Source: an uncultured Chitinophagaceae bacterium
GTDB lineage: Bacteria > Bacteroidota > Bacteroidia > Chitinophagales > Chitinophagaceae
Reading direction: 5' to 3'
Length of the DNA: 64,000 nt
Assembly (NCBI GenBank): GCA_937958995.1
Contig: CALGAP010000009.1
Coordinates: 310,001-374,000 of the forward strand
Position 1 is the first letter of the stretch. Each line of letters starts with the position of its first letter. Shown piece after piece: positions 1 through 8,189 of this stretch. The translations under genes and the position numbers were made by a program. Below the pieces are notes generated by a model that was not told the DNA's origin, did not search any database, and saw only the letters and a list, made by a program, of their open reading frames with translations.

Positions 1-304
1 GAAACTGGCATCATTCCTCGGCAAAGGAAAAGCACAGGGGCATATCCTGTTCATTTTCGACGAACCCACTACGGGTCTGCATTTTCACGATATCAAAAAA
101 CTGCTCGCTTCATTCAATGCGCTGATTGAGCAGGGACACAGCATCATCGTAATTGAGCACAACACAGACGTGATCAGGAGCGCCGACTGGATCATTGACC
201 TGGGGCCCGAAGCGGGCGATGGCGGCGGAGAAGTGGTATATGCCGGCGTGCCGAAGGGATTGAAAGCGGAGAAGAAAAGCTATACTGCGAAGTTTTTGAA
301 TTAA
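1..304 (+). CDS. uvrA: UvrA excinuclease ABC subunit A, C-terminal fragment
   Basis: The window opens inside this gene; read from base 2, about 100 codons remain before the TAA at 302-304. The fragment carries the second ATPase half: Walker B/D-loop LFIFDEPTTGLHFHDI, the switch histidine in IVIEHN, and the UvrA-typical tail ADWIIDLGPEAGDGGGE. UvrA is the DNA-damage-sensing ATPase of nucleotide excision repair and loads UvrB on lesions. The zinc-finger and first ATPase parts lie outside the window, so a UvrA2-type paralogue cannot be excluded. A terminator follows about 20 bases after the stop. Confidence 0.9.
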   Translation, partial: KLASFLGKGKAQGHILFIFDEPTTGLHFHDIKKLLASFNALIEQGHSIIVIEHNTDVIRSADWIIDLGPEAGDGGGEVVYAGVPKGLKAEKKSYTAKFLN

Positions 305-325
305 ATTTTTCCGCATAAAAACAAG

Positions 326-355
326 AAGGGCATGCTTTGCGGCACGCCCTTTTTA
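326..355 (+). terminator. Rho-independent terminator after uvrA
   Basis: A 9-bp stem with one mismatch (arms 327-335 and 342-350, core AGGGC/GCCCT) is followed by a short T-run at 351-354. It sits between uvrA and the convergent T9SS gene. Confidence 0.75.
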
Positions 356-407
356 TTGCTAAGGTTTTTCTCTTCAACTTGAAACCTTGTGAACCCTCGT
401 TTTCATT

Positions 408-1301
408 TTATTCCTTGATCAGCTTGAAAGTTTTTTCCTGAACGCGCAGGATGTACACCCCGCGGGGAGCGCTGTTGTCTATAGTGATAGAATTAGCGCC
501 GGTGATGGTCCAGGCAATTTCACGTCCTGAAGCATCGTACACGCGGATGCTCTTGCGGTTGATTTCAGAAGCTTTGATACCAACCAGCTGAACATCGGTT
601 CTGAACGGGTTGGGATACACACTGAAAGAGGGGCTGGCGCCGGCTGCGAATTTGTTGTTTACATAAACAACTTTCGAGAGGTCTTGTTTGCCGTCGAGGT
701 CAACAAGACGCAGCCTGTACCAGGCAGCTCTTTCGCCGAGTTGTGTATCGTCGAAGCTGTATGATTTGCGGGTTTCGGAATATACAGCGGCAGGCACTTC
801 GCCAATGGCGGTGTAAGTGGCACCATCAAGGCTGCGCTCAACCACGTATTTTTCGCTGCCCGATTCAAAATCAGAAGCCCATTGCAGTGCGGCGATGCTG
901 TTGCCTTTCAGGGTTGCTTTGAAGTCGTTCAGCTTAATAGGAAGCGGTGCTGCCTGTGAAATGGCGCCGGGGCCTATTTCGCAGGTAGTGTTATCGTTAC
1001 GTACTAAGATAATTAATGTAACCGGGTAAGAACAATCGTAGGTCACGCTGCCGCTACCGGCCTGGGGACCATCGGCTACAGTCTTGGATTCAGTAAGGTT
1101 GATTTTTGTAAGACCGCTGTTTGCATTGCCGGTGAAAACATTAATGTGGGCGTCGGGAAGTGTGTTGCTAACATGCACAATGCATTGATCCCCCAAAACC
1201 TTGAACAACACGGCTACGCCGTTGGGGTAGGCGCATTGGGCATAAGAGTTTGTGGTAACAAAGGCCATAGCAGCAACCACCAAGAGGTAAAGTTTTTTCA
1301 T
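408..1301 (-). CDS. Secreted protein with T9SS type A sorting domain
   Basis: 297 residues from the ATG at 1301; an upstream in-frame TTG at 1322 would spoil the signal peptide, so I prefer the ATG. Residues 1-21 form a Sec signal peptide ending near NSYAQ. The middle is not a family I recognise; residues about 120-220 look like a beta-sandwich domain with the phrase LQWASDFESGSEKYVVERS, common in Bacteroidota extracellular proteins. From about residue 229 (YPNPF) to the end is a type IX sorting domain, closing in GVYILRVQEKTFKLIKE, so the product is probably exported and attached to the cell surface or released. It is monocistronic; its substrate or role is unknown. Confidence 0.8.
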   Translation of the reverse strand: MKKLYLLVVAAMAFVTTNSYAQCAYPNGVAVLFKVLGDQCIVHVSNTLPDAHINVFTGNANSGLTKINLTESKTVADGPQAGSGSVTYDCSYPVTLIILVRNDNTTCEIGPGAISQAAPLPIKLNDFKATLKGNSIAALQWASDFESGSEKYVVERSLDGATYTAIGEVPAAVYSETRKSYSFDDTQLGERAAWYRLRLVDLDGKQDLSKVVYVNNKFAAGASPSFSVYPNPFRTDVQLVGIKASEINRKSIRVYDASGREIAWTITGANSITIDNSAPRGVYILRVQEKTFKLIKE

Positions 1302-1579
1302 ACATGAATACGTTTTTGTCAAAAAAGTAAGATACCGTTTAGCTTTCCCGCATGGCGGGATGGAATTAGCAAATCAATAAATGAAAATGAAGGTTTTAAA
1401 CAGGAAATGAGGGTTTCAAGGTTTTTAGATAGGTATCAGAGAGACAAAGTCTTCGGGGAGGGGACGGATAGAGATAAACAGAAATGAGGCCCGAAGATAA
1501 AGAAAATTTGATTTAAATGAAGTCATATGACGAATCTCATACGCCTTAAGTTTTAACGTAACCGAATAATTCCGCTGCG

Positions 1580-1587
1580 TACTTTTG
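1580..1587 (+). promoter_or_regulatory. Bacteroidota -7 promoter element, very close to a start codon
   Basis: TACTTTTG matches the TAnnTTTG -7 element and ends only 5 bases before the ATG at 1593, so the transcript would start at or next to the start codon. No good -33 TTG was found 17-23 bases upstream. Confidence 0.4.
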
Positions 1588-1592
1588 CCCGC

Positions 1593-2081
1593 ATGAGACT
1601 GCGTTTTTTATTGATAATGACAGCATTTTCGCTGGGTGCGGCCGCCCAACGCATACAGATGAACGATTTGTTCAATATGCTAGACTGGACTCAGGTCCAG
1701 ATAGATACCACGTTGAAAAAGGAGGGTTACATACTGATGCAGAAGGATGTAGACTCGCTGAGCTCCATATACCAGTACTCCCACCTCGAACGCCCCGAGG
1801 GAAAACCCGCCGTGGTGCGGTCTTTTGTGTTTATGGATGTAAAATCGGGCGATAATACTACCAGGCTGGTAAATTACCGCACCTATAGCCAGGAAGAGTA
1901 TGTGGATATAGCACGGTGGTTGTTGGAGAACGCGTATCAAACGAAGAATAAGTTTGATCTGGGGAATGAGCAGCATACGGAGTATAGCAATGGCAAGGAG
2001 ACATTGAGGATGAAGATCATCAAGACCAAAATTGATGAGGGAAAAGAGTTTACTAGTTATGAGGTGGAGATAGGGAAGTAG
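1593..2081 (+). CDS. Small exported hypothetical protein
   Basis: 162 residues. An N-terminal signal peptide (about residues 1-18, ending GAAAQ) precedes a mature domain of about 143 residues without cysteine or recognisable motifs, rich in charged and aromatic residues (for example YSNGKETLRMKIIKTKIDEG near the C-terminus). It is probably a periplasmic or surface protein. I do not recognise the family. It stands alone between a divergent T9SS gene and a convergent DUF4293 gene. A TAnnTTTG-like promoter sits directly upstream of the start, which supports the ATG at 1593 and suggests a leaderless or nearly leaderless mRNA. Confidence 0.7.
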   Translation: MRLRFLLIMTAFSLGAAAQRIQMNDLFNMLDWTQVQIDTTLKKEGYILMQKDVDSLSSIYQYSHLERPEGKPAVVRSFVFMDVKSGDNTTRLVNYRTYSQEEYVDIARWLLENAYQTKNKFDLGNEQHTEYSNGKETLRMKIIKTKIDEGKEFTSYEVEIGK

Positions 2082-2119
2082 TGGAGTTTTTGCGCAGAGA
2101 ATTGTCGGGACATATTCTT

Positions 2120-2166
2120 CGCGCCAGGGCGCGAAGGCGCAAAGTACTTCTTCGCGTCCTGGCGCG
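2120..2166. repeat. Intergenic inverted repeat (REP-like hairpin)
   Basis: Arms 2120-2136 and 2150-2166 are 17 bases each and complementary with one mismatch (CGCGCCAGGGCGCGAAG against CGCGCCAGGACGCGAAG). It lies between two convergent genes and has no T-run, so it is either a dispersed palindromic element or a bidirectional 3'-end stabiliser. Confidence 0.6.
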
Positions 2167-2171
2167 TAATT

Positions 2172-2600
2172 TTATCTCAACCTGTCGAGGCTCTTCACCA
2201 ACTTTTCATCAGCTCTTATACCCCGCGCCGCCAATATCAAAAACACCGGCACCGCAAAAGCAAATGCTGCCGTAAGCGTGAAATTGCTTTCGTTGGCTAC
2301 AAACTTTTTCGACTCCAAAAAGAACAACACGATATTGATCACGCTTACTAACAGTACTCCCAATACTACCTTGAATTGTTTTTTCCTGTCTTTATATAAA
2401 AAAATGGCAGCCAGCGCGCCCAGCCCGGCCGCCACATTCAATATGGTCAGCAAAATAGTGGACCTGGCTGTCAGTTCTGAATGCGCTTTTATATTGGTGG
2501 CTGCATCTACAAGGTTCCCGCTGTAAAATGGAAAGCCCAGCGTGAGAAAAGCCGCCACAGCGGCCAGCAATAACCAAATGCTTTGAATGCGTTGGATCAT
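2172..2600 (-). CDS. DUF4293 family membrane protein
   Basis: 142 residues. It opens with MIQRIQSIWLLLAAVAAFL, the hallmark start of the DUF4293 family found in Bacteroidota. Four transmembrane segments are visible at about residues 6-24, 48-67, 75-95 and 103-122, with a charged loop YKDRKKQFK between the second and third and a basic C-terminal tail. The function of the family is unknown. It lies 18 bases downstream of glyA on the same strand and may be co-transcribed with it. No catalytic motif is evident. Confidence 0.8.
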   Translation of the reverse strand: MIQRIQSIWLLLAAVAAFLTLGFPFYSGNLVDAATNIKAHSELTARSTILLTILNVAAGLGALAAIFLYKDRKKQFKVVLGVLLVSVINIVLFFLESKKFVANESNFTLTAAFAFAVPVFLILAARGIRADEKLVKSLDRLR

Positions 2601-2618
2601 TGTTGAAAGGTATAAAGT

Positions 2619-3899
2619 TTATCCCAGTTCGGGGTATAAGGGGAACTGCTGCATAAATTCTTTTACAGTATTCCTTACCTCGCCGATCAGTTTTTCATCG
2701 TCCAGGTTGGTCAGCACTTTGTCTACCAGTTCTACCACGGTTTCCATATGCTCTTCTTTCATACCCCTGGTGGTAATAGCGGGCACGCCTACACGAATAC
2801 CGGACGTCACAAAAGGCGATTTGTCGTCGAAAGGTACTGCGTTTTTGTTGAGCGTGATATGTGCCTTGTCCAGCGTTTCCTGCGCTTTCTTACCAGTAAT
2901 GTTCTTATTCCGCAGGTCAATCAGCATCAGGTGGTTGTCGGTGCCATTGCTGATTAGGTTATAACCACGTTTTACAAAAGCGGCAGCCATGGCCTGCGCG
3001 TTTTGGATGACTTGCCTGGCATAACCGGTAAATTCATCCGTTAGTATTTCACCAAAGGCTACGGCTTTGGCGGCAATGATATGCTCCAGCGGACCGCCCT
3101 GCATGCCGGGGAATACGGCCAGGTCGAGCAGCGAGCTCATACTGCGGATATTTCCCTTCGGGTCTTTGATGCCCCAGGGGTTGTCGAAATCGTGGCGCAA
3201 CATGATGATGCCGCCGCGCGGACCGCGCAATGTTTTGTGCGTGGTACTGGTAACTATATGACAATATTCAAAAGGATCGTTCAGCAAACCTTTCGCAATC
3301 AATCCCGCGGGATGGGCGATATCCGCCATCACCAGGGCGCCGATTTCGTCGGCCACCGCGCGGATGCGTTGATAATCCCAATCGCGGCTATAAGCAGAAG
3401 CGCCGCAGATGATGATTTTCGGTTTTTCCTTCCGGGCCACCGCTTCCAGCTGGTCGTAATCAACGGTGCCGGTTTCTTTCTTCACGCCATAAAAAAGCGC
3501 CTGGTAGTTCTTGCCGCTGAAGTTAGCGGGACTGCCATGTGTGAGGTGACCACCCATGCTGAGGTCGAGTCCCAGGATCTTGTCGCCCGGCTTGAGGCAG
3601 GCGAGAAACACCGCTGTATTGGCCTGGGCGCCGCTATGGGGCTGCACATTGGCCCAGGAGGCGTTGAATATCTTTTTTAAACGTTCGATGGCCAGCGTTT
3701 CAATTTCATCCACTACTTCGCAGCCTCCGTAATAGCGCCGGCCGGGATACCCTTCGGCGTATTTGTTGGTGGGTACAGTGCCCATGGCCTGCATCACCTG
3801 TAATGACGTAAAGTTTTCAGAAGCTATCAGTTCTATGCCGTTTCTCTGGCGTTCCAGTTCTTTTTTAATGAGATCAAATACCTGGGTATCTTTTTGCAT
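2619..3899 (-). CDS. glyA: Serine hydroxymethyltransferase
   Basis: 426 residues from the ATG at 3899 (MQKDTQVFDL); a TTG six codons upstream is ignored because the family starts at this point. The enzyme is cytosolic and PLP-dependent: it interconverts serine and glycine with tetrahydrofolate and supplies one-carbon units. The family signatures are all present: GIELIASENF at 21-30, YAEGYPGRRYYGG at 47-59, the PLP aspartate in MADIAHPAGL, and the Schiff-base lysine K222 in TSTTHKTLRGPRGG. Length is normal. A TATTTTTG element lies 4 bases upstream of the start. DUF4293 follows on the same strand. Confidence 0.97.
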   Translation of the reverse strand: MQKDTQVFDLIKKELERQRNGIELIASENFTSLQVMQAMGTVPTNKYAEGYPGRRYYGGCEVVDEIETLAIERLKKIFNASWANVQPHSGAQANTAVFLACLKPGDKILGLDLSMGGHLTHGSPANFSGKNYQALFYGVKKETGTVDYDQLEAVARKEKPKIIICGASAYSRDWDYQRIRAVADEIGALVMADIAHPAGLIAKGLLNDPFEYCHIVTSTTHKTLRGPRGGIIMLRHDFDNPWGIKDPKGNIRSMSSLLDLAVFPGMQGGPLEHIIAAKAVAFGEILTDEFTGYARQVIQNAQAMAAAFVKRGYNLISNGTDNHLMLIDLRNKNITGKKAQETLDKAHITLNKNAVPFDDKSPFVTSGIRVGVPAITTRGMKEEHMETVVELVDKVLTNLDDEKLIGEVRNTVKEFMQQFPLYPELG

Positions 3900-3903
3900 G
3901 GCG

Positions 3904-3911
3904 CAAAAATA
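3904..3911 (-). promoter_or_regulatory. Putative -7 promoter element of glyA
   Basis: On the minus strand this reads TATTTTTG, a match to TAnnTTTG, and ends 4 bases before the glyA ATG. The arrangement is the same as at 1580-1587 and implies a leaderless or near-leaderless glyA mRNA. No correctly spaced -33 TTG is visible. Confidence 0.4.
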
Positions 3912-3966
3912 GGCCAACTATGACAAACATTCCCTATTTTCACGCCTTCAAAAAAATTGAGCGTAG

Positions 3967-4965
3967 TTGAAAGCGATCATTCCCGTAGCCGGTGCAGGCA
4001 CCAAGCTACGTCCGCATACCTACACACAACCAAAAGCCCTGATACCCCTGGCAGGGAAAACTATTCTGCGGATTATTGTGGATCAGTTGCTGGAGGCCGG
4101 CATCAACGAATTTGTATTTATCATCGGATACCTGGGCGATAAGATCCAGGATTATGTCAGGGAAAAATATCCCAACCTGAACGCCACTTTCGTACACCAA
4201 AGCGAGCGTCATGGCATAGGTCATGCTATACTCCTCACCCGCGACGTGGTGGGTAATGATGAGATCTTTATCGTGCTGGGCGACACCATTTGCGAATACG
4301 ATATCAAAGACTTGCTGAATACGCCCGACAGTGCCTTATGCGTGAAGAGGGTGGACGATCCTCGCGACTTTGGCGTGGTGGAACTGAACGAGGAAGGATT
4401 CATAACCCGGGTAGTGGAAAAGCCGCAGATACCCAAGTCGAACATGGCGCTGGTGGGTATTTACCTGATACGCGATACGGGCTTCTTATTCAACTGCCTG
4501 GAAAACAACATGCGCAACCAGGTGATGAGCCGCGGCGAGTTCAGCATTACCGATGCCATTGAGTGCATGATTGAGCAGGGTGCGCGCTTCCGGGCCTTTA
4601 AGGTGCAGAATTGGTTCGACTGTGGTAAAAAAGAGACCCTGCTGGAATCGAATGCGACCTTGCTAAAAAAATTTGGCGGCGTTATTTCACCTGAACACAA
4701 TTTCGAGAATACCATTATCATTCCGCCCGTCAGCGTGGCAGAAGGCTGCGATATAAAGAATTCCATCATAGGTCCCAACGTGACGATTGGCGAAAAGACC
4801 ACTATCAATTATTCCATTATCAAGAATTCAATTATCGGTTCATTTGCAGACCTCTATGATATCGTGCTCACCAATTCCCTGATCGGGAGCGATACGGAGG
4901 TAAAAGGTGAGAGCCGCAGTCTGAACATTGGCGACAACACCGAAATTGATTTAGGTGAGTCATGA
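3967..4965 (+). CDS. Sugar-phosphate nucleotidyltransferase with left-handed beta-helix tail
   Basis: 332 residues, starting at a TTG codon; the product start MKAIIPVAGAGTKLRPHT is exactly where the family begins, and no ATG fits. The N-terminal domain (about 1-235) is a nucleotidyltransferase of the glucose-1-phosphate thymidylyl/uridylyltransferase type, with the nucleotide-binding loop at 8-25 ending in QPKAL, a metal-binding GDT motif and the sugar-site VEKP and FDCGKKE motifs. Residues about 240-325 form hexapeptide repeats (NSIIGPNVTIG). It should activate a sugar phosphate for polysaccharide or cell-wall precursor synthesis. The exact sugar and nucleotide cannot be told. It is divergent from glyA and monocistronic. 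Confidence 0.88.
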   Translation: MKAIIPVAGAGTKLRPHTYTQPKALIPLAGKTILRIIVDQLLEAGINEFVFIIGYLGDKIQDYVREKYPNLNATFVHQSERHGIGHAILLTRDVVGNDEIFIVLGDTICEYDIKDLLNTPDSALCVKRVDDPRDFGVVELNEEGFITRVVEKPQIPKSNMALVGIYLIRDTGFLFNCLENNMRNQVMSRGEFSITDAIECMIEQGARFRAFKVQNWFDCGKKETLLESNATLLKKFGGVISPEHNFENTIIIPPVSVAEGCDIKNSIIGPNVTIGEKTTINYSIIKNSIIGSFADLYDIVLTNSLIGSDTEVKGESRSLNIGDNTEIDLGES

Positions 4966-5133
4966 TAAGTTGACAGTAATTTATTGTATCCACATAGCTG
5001 TAAAATCTCGATAAATCCAGTAACTTTCATGGATAATGCAACATTGCGCGCGCGTTGCGTGTCATTTGTTGTATGCAGAAGTGGTGAAGGCGGCTGATGC
5101 AAAGTTTGCTCACCATTAAAACACTAATTTTTT

Positions 5134-5547
5134 ATGAGAGGTAAAAAAGTTCTCCTGTTGTTGGCAGTAGCATTGCCTCTTTCACTGCTGACAAGAGCCA
5201 ATAATGGCACCAAGGGCGAAGGAAAAACGGAACCTGCTTTGATGGGCTATGTTTCCGATGCCAGTACCAAAAAACCTGTGCAGGGTGTTACGGTGTCTAT
5301 TTCGGGAATAAAAGGACAGGACAAGAAAGAATACACCACCGACGCATCGGGCAATTTCAAAGTGCCGCAGATGCCGGCAGGTGAAGTGGTGATTGTTTTG
5401 GAAAAAAGAGGCTACAAAACAGTTCGCAAAGAAGGTATCGTGATTAAAGAAGGCGTTTCGCTGAAGTTAAACTTTGATATTTTATTTGAAGGTGATGAAA
5501 GCGATGTCTTTCACCCGTTCATGCGAATGCTTGACGGAGCAGAATAG
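5134..5547 (+). CDS. Exported carboxypeptidase-regulatory-like domain protein
   Basis: 137 residues. A signal peptide (about 1-22, LLLAVALPLSLLTRA) is followed by a single CarboxypepD_reg-like beta-sandwich domain: GYVSDASTKKPVQGVTVSI, then TDASGNFKVPQMPAGEVVI and a final strand before the acidic tail FEGDESDVFH. The same fold forms the N-terminal plug extension of SusC proteins, but here it is freestanding and probably periplasmic. Partner and role are unknown. A strong terminator follows. Confidence 0.75.
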   Translation: MRGKKVLLLLAVALPLSLLTRANNGTKGEGKTEPALMGYVSDASTKKPVQGVTVSISGIKGQDKKEYTTDASGNFKVPQMPAGEVVIVLEKRGYKTVRKEGIVIKEGVSLKLNFDILFEGDESDVFHPFMRMLDGAE

Positions 5548-5573
5548 TCAGCAATGATTTCAAGATATTGGAG

Positions 5574-5603
5574 GCCGCTTCTTGTTGGAAGCGGCTTTTT
5601 TTT
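5574..5603 (+). terminator. Rho-independent terminator
   Basis: A perfect 8-bp stem GCCGCTTC/GAAGCGGC (5574-5581 and 5588-5595) with a 6-base loop is followed by eight T residues. It ends the preceding single-gene transcript. Confidence 0.92.
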
Positions 5604-5712
5604 GGGAATGAGAGGAGGGATTCTGTTACATCTTTAAGCTAAAAAAGCGGAGCCGAGAGGCGGCCCCGCGTACTGTCACATGAGAAAATGTTAACCTCTG
5701 TATGAATATGAA

Positions 5713-6681
5713 TTAGCCTGATTTTCCGTGCCTGATATTGATCTCGCCATCTTCTTTGATGATGCGCACATTGTCTTTCTTGAAATACTTCCTGTATTTG
5801 TCGTTCACTGATGCGGGTTGTTTTTTGCCGTCGATGGAGATTTCACCGTTTTTATACTCGATGGTATAATCATTGTTTGTGCTGAGCAGTCCGTCGGCTT
5901 CCATAGCATACACCATTTCCTGGTAGCCTTTCAGTTCTTCGCGCGCTTTGGCCATGCTTTTGCTGGCTTTTGCCATCACGTCTTTGAAATTGAACTTTTC
6001 ACCATCGAGTTCTATTTTAAGATTCTTCAACTCTTCCTGCGCTTTTTGCATTTCCTTCTTAAACTCTTCTTTGTGGTATTTTTCCATATTGCGCAGTTCT
6101 GTATCAATTTGCTGCTGCGCTTTTTTAATTTCCTCTGCTGCTTTCAGCATTTCCTCTTTGGAAAGCTTTTCTATCGAAGCTTTGATCGCAGTATTCATTT
6201 TTTCCCAGTCTACGTCTTTCAGCGATCGCTCCACTTCGCGGCCAACCTTTTCCATATCGATGTTCTCCATGGCTTCCTTTACTTCGCGGTTGATCTTTTC
6301 GAAATCAACCTTTGCCAGGGATTCGTGGATCTGTTGCTGGATCTTTTCGAAATCGATATCCGCCATGGCATTTTCAACGTCGAGCTGAATTTTACTTAGA
6401 TCCACTTTTTTCATCGCCTCTTCAATGTCGCGTTGAACTTGTTCCCAGTCTTTTTCGCTGAGTTCTTCTTCGGCCTGGTCAATGGCGCGCAGTTCCCTGT
6501 CAAAATCCCGGTCGCCGGCCTGCCGGGTCACCCTTGCGCGCTTTTTGCCAGGAATGGTGTCCTGGTCATAGTTTGCAGCAGTCTCTTGACGTTGGGGCCC
6601 TCCTGTCCAGGCAATTAAAATAATGGCGGTAGCCAGAACAGCGATACCGGCGAAGGCCCATGTGTAGGTCTTATTTTTCAT
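5713..6681 (-). CDS. Membrane-anchored protein with six 16-residue repeats
   Basis: 322 residues from the ATG at 6681; the upstream TTG at 6705 overlaps an operator-like palindrome and is rejected. One transmembrane or signal-anchor segment spans about 8-25. Residues 78-173 are six exact-length 16-residue repeats with the pattern D-(W/L/F/M)-x-K-(I/V/M)...(A/S)-(M/L/I)-x-x-(V/I/L), for example DFEKINREVKEAMENI; these should form a long amphipathic helix or coiled coil. Residues 174-270 continue as charged helix. The C-terminal 50 residues (YTIEYKNGEISIDGKKQP) look like a small beta domain. I do not recognise a named family. Similar helical repeats occur, as far as I recall, beside M56/BlaR1-type peptidases in related bacteria; that is a lead, not an assignment. 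Two tandem operators lie just upstream. Confidence 0.72.
   Translation of the reverse strand: MKNKTYTWAFAGIAVLATAIILIAWTGGPQRQETAANYDQDTIPGKKRARVTRQAGDRDFDRELRAIDQAEEELSEKDWEQVQRDIEEAMKKVDLSKIQLDVENAMADIDFEKIQQQIHESLAKVDFEKINREVKEAMENIDMEKVGREVERSLKDVDWEKMNTAIKASIEKLSKEEMLKAAEEIKKAQQQIDTELRNMEKYHKEEFKKEMQKAQEELKNLKIELDGEKFNFKDVMAKASKSMAKAREELKGYQEMVYAMEADGLLSTNNDYTIEYKNGEISIDGKKQPASVNDKYRKYFKKDNVRIIKEDGEINIRHGKSG
6163..6450 (-). repeat. Six in-frame 48-bp coding repeats
   Basis: Codons 78-173 of the preceding gene encode six consecutive 16-residue units without any insertion or deletion. Every unit starts with aspartate followed by a hydrophobic residue, and ends in valine, isoleucine or leucine. 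The DNA copies have diverged, so this is an old expansion. Confidence 0.85.
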
Positions 6682-6706
6682 GGTTATACTCCGTTTAGTT
6701 GTCAAA

Positions 6707-6744
6707 TACGATTAGTTTCGTATAAAAATACGATACATTTCGTA
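6707..6744. promoter_or_regulatory. Twin operator-like palindromes TACGA-N6-TCGTA
   Basis: Two 16-base inverted repeats, TACGATTAGTTTCGTA (6707-6722) and TACGATACATTTCGTA (6729-6744), share both five-base arms and are 22 bases apart start to start, which is two helical turns. They lie 26-63 bases upstream of the repeat-protein start at 6681. This is the layout expected of tandem sites for a dimeric repressor. The regulator is not in the window; a BlaI/MecI-type factor is only one possibility. Confidence 0.6.
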
Positions 6745-6820
6745 AAATGTTGCATGGGGTGAAGTGTTAAAAAAAATTAACAGCCGGACCGCACCCGCGC
6801 CACCTCACATCCGACACTCG

Positions 6821-8170
6821 TCAGCGTCCTGGCAGCGGCACCACGGGCAGACTCTCATTGCCCGATGCGCTTACCGACTGCACGGCGAAGAAGTAATTGT
6901 CTTTCGAGTAGGGTAGTTGAATTTCAGTGTCGGTGACAAATATTTTCTTTTGCCAGAAGGGCATATGGGTTTCGCGGATCAAAACGTAGTAACCGGCCGG
7001 CTTGCCTTGTTTCGGGGCTTTCCAGTTGAGGATGGTATAGTTGGTCAGGCGTCGTACTTCGATTCTTACGTCTTGTGGCATGCCGGGCGATTTGGCGAGG
7101 TTGGCGAGGTTGCAGAGATTCATGGCGGTGTTTTTGCGCAGGTATTCGAAGTCCATGAATTCGGGAAGGTCGCCGTATTGGATGCCATTGCTGTCGCGAA
7201 CGTATTGATGCTGGTGGTAGAAGTTTTCGTTCATCTCGGTGATGCGCACCGCGGTAAATCCTCTTTGTACGAAAGGCAAATGATCGCCGCCGCGCAGGAA
7301 ACGGTCGTTGCGGTAAATGAGCACTATTTCGAGATTGTCGACATACCGCTCACCGATTTCTTTTACATAGCGCGCCAGCTGTCGCGCCTTTCCATCATTT
7401 TCAAGACCCAAGTTGCGGATGTTGGCCGCATTTTTCTCCAGTTCATTGGCAGGAAGACCTTCGCTGAATACGCGCACCTTCGTGTTGTTAATGATGTTGG
7501 TCTCGCTGGTATTGTTGCTGCCTACGATATCGTTATTCAGCATGGCTTCAATATACAGGCTATCGCGCTTCGCTTTTTCTGCCATAAACTGCGAGCCGAG
7601 CAGTCCCTGCTCCTCGCCACTTACAGCCATAAATATTACAGTTGCCGGAAAAGCGCGTTGGCTCATGATGCGCGCGCATTCAAGAACGGCGGCTACACCA
7701 CTGGCATCATCATTGGCGCCGGGTGCGTCGGTGGTGCCATCGGTAGCGCGACCCGGCATATTGTCGAGGTGACCGCTGATGAGGAATATGCGATTATCGT
7801 TGGGGTCGGTGCCTTTCAGTGTAGCTATTACATTACCGAGCAAGGTGGTCTTTGTAACGCGCCGCCCATCGGGTTGCAACGTGGTGGTATCGATGATGGC
7901 GGTGAGACGGCCATTGGATTTTTTCGCAAATTCATTGAATTGCTGCAGCACCCAGTTGCGCGCAGCGCCAATACCGCGGTTGGCATCGTTTTGCACGCTC
8001 AGCGTATTGCGCGTGCCGAAACTCACCAGCTTTCTTACATACGATTCAAGACTATCCCTGTTTACCTCGGCCACCATGGCCGCTATCTCGGGATCTTTGT
8101 GAACGACAGTCTGCGCGAAGGAAATAGCAAAGCAGTTGCAAACGAAAAGCGTCAGCAGGATTTTTCTCAT
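6821..8170 (-). CDS. Secreted M28 family zinc aminopeptidase
   Basis: 449 residues with a signal peptide (1-19, ending AISFAQ). The M28 di-zinc site is intact: H134 in SGHLDN, the bridging aspartate in GANDDASG (151-158), the general base pair E186/E187 in SGEEQGLLGS, D214 in NNDIVG, and the last histidine in FYHQHQYVR. A fibronectin-type-III-like domain (about 355-449) follows. It should release N-terminal amino acids from peptides in the periplasm or outside the cell. It lies 19 bases downstream of an ABC permease gene on the same strand, so it is probably the last gene of a three-gene unit. The large open frame on the opposite strand is a shadow. Confidence 0.9.
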   Translation of the reverse strand: MRKILLTLFVCNCFAISFAQTVVHKDPEIAAMVAEVNRDSLESYVRKLVSFGTRNTLSVQNDANRGIGAARNWVLQQFNEFAKKSNGRLTAIIDTTTLQPDGRRVTKTTLLGNVIATLKGTDPNDNRIFLISGHLDNMPGRATDGTTDAPGANDDASGVAAVLECARIMSQRAFPATVIFMAVSGEEQGLLGSQFMAEKAKRDSLYIEAMLNNDIVGSNNTSETNIINNTKVRVFSEGLPANELEKNAANIRNLGLENDGKARQLARYVKEIGERYVDNLEIVLIYRNDRFLRGGDHLPFVQRGFTAVRITEMNENFYHQHQYVRDSNGIQYGDLPEFMDFEYLRKNTAMNLCNLANLAKSPGMPQDVRIEVRRLTNYTILNWKAPKQGKPAGYYVLIRETHMPFWQKKIFVTDTEIQLPYSKDNYFFAVQSVSASGNESLPVVPLPGR

Positions 8171-8189
8171 TCCCTAAAGATAGGGAAGA

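Noticed and set aside
3081..3680. 199-codon open frame opposite glyA
   Set aside because: Antisense to the well-conserved glyA active-site region; no independent support.
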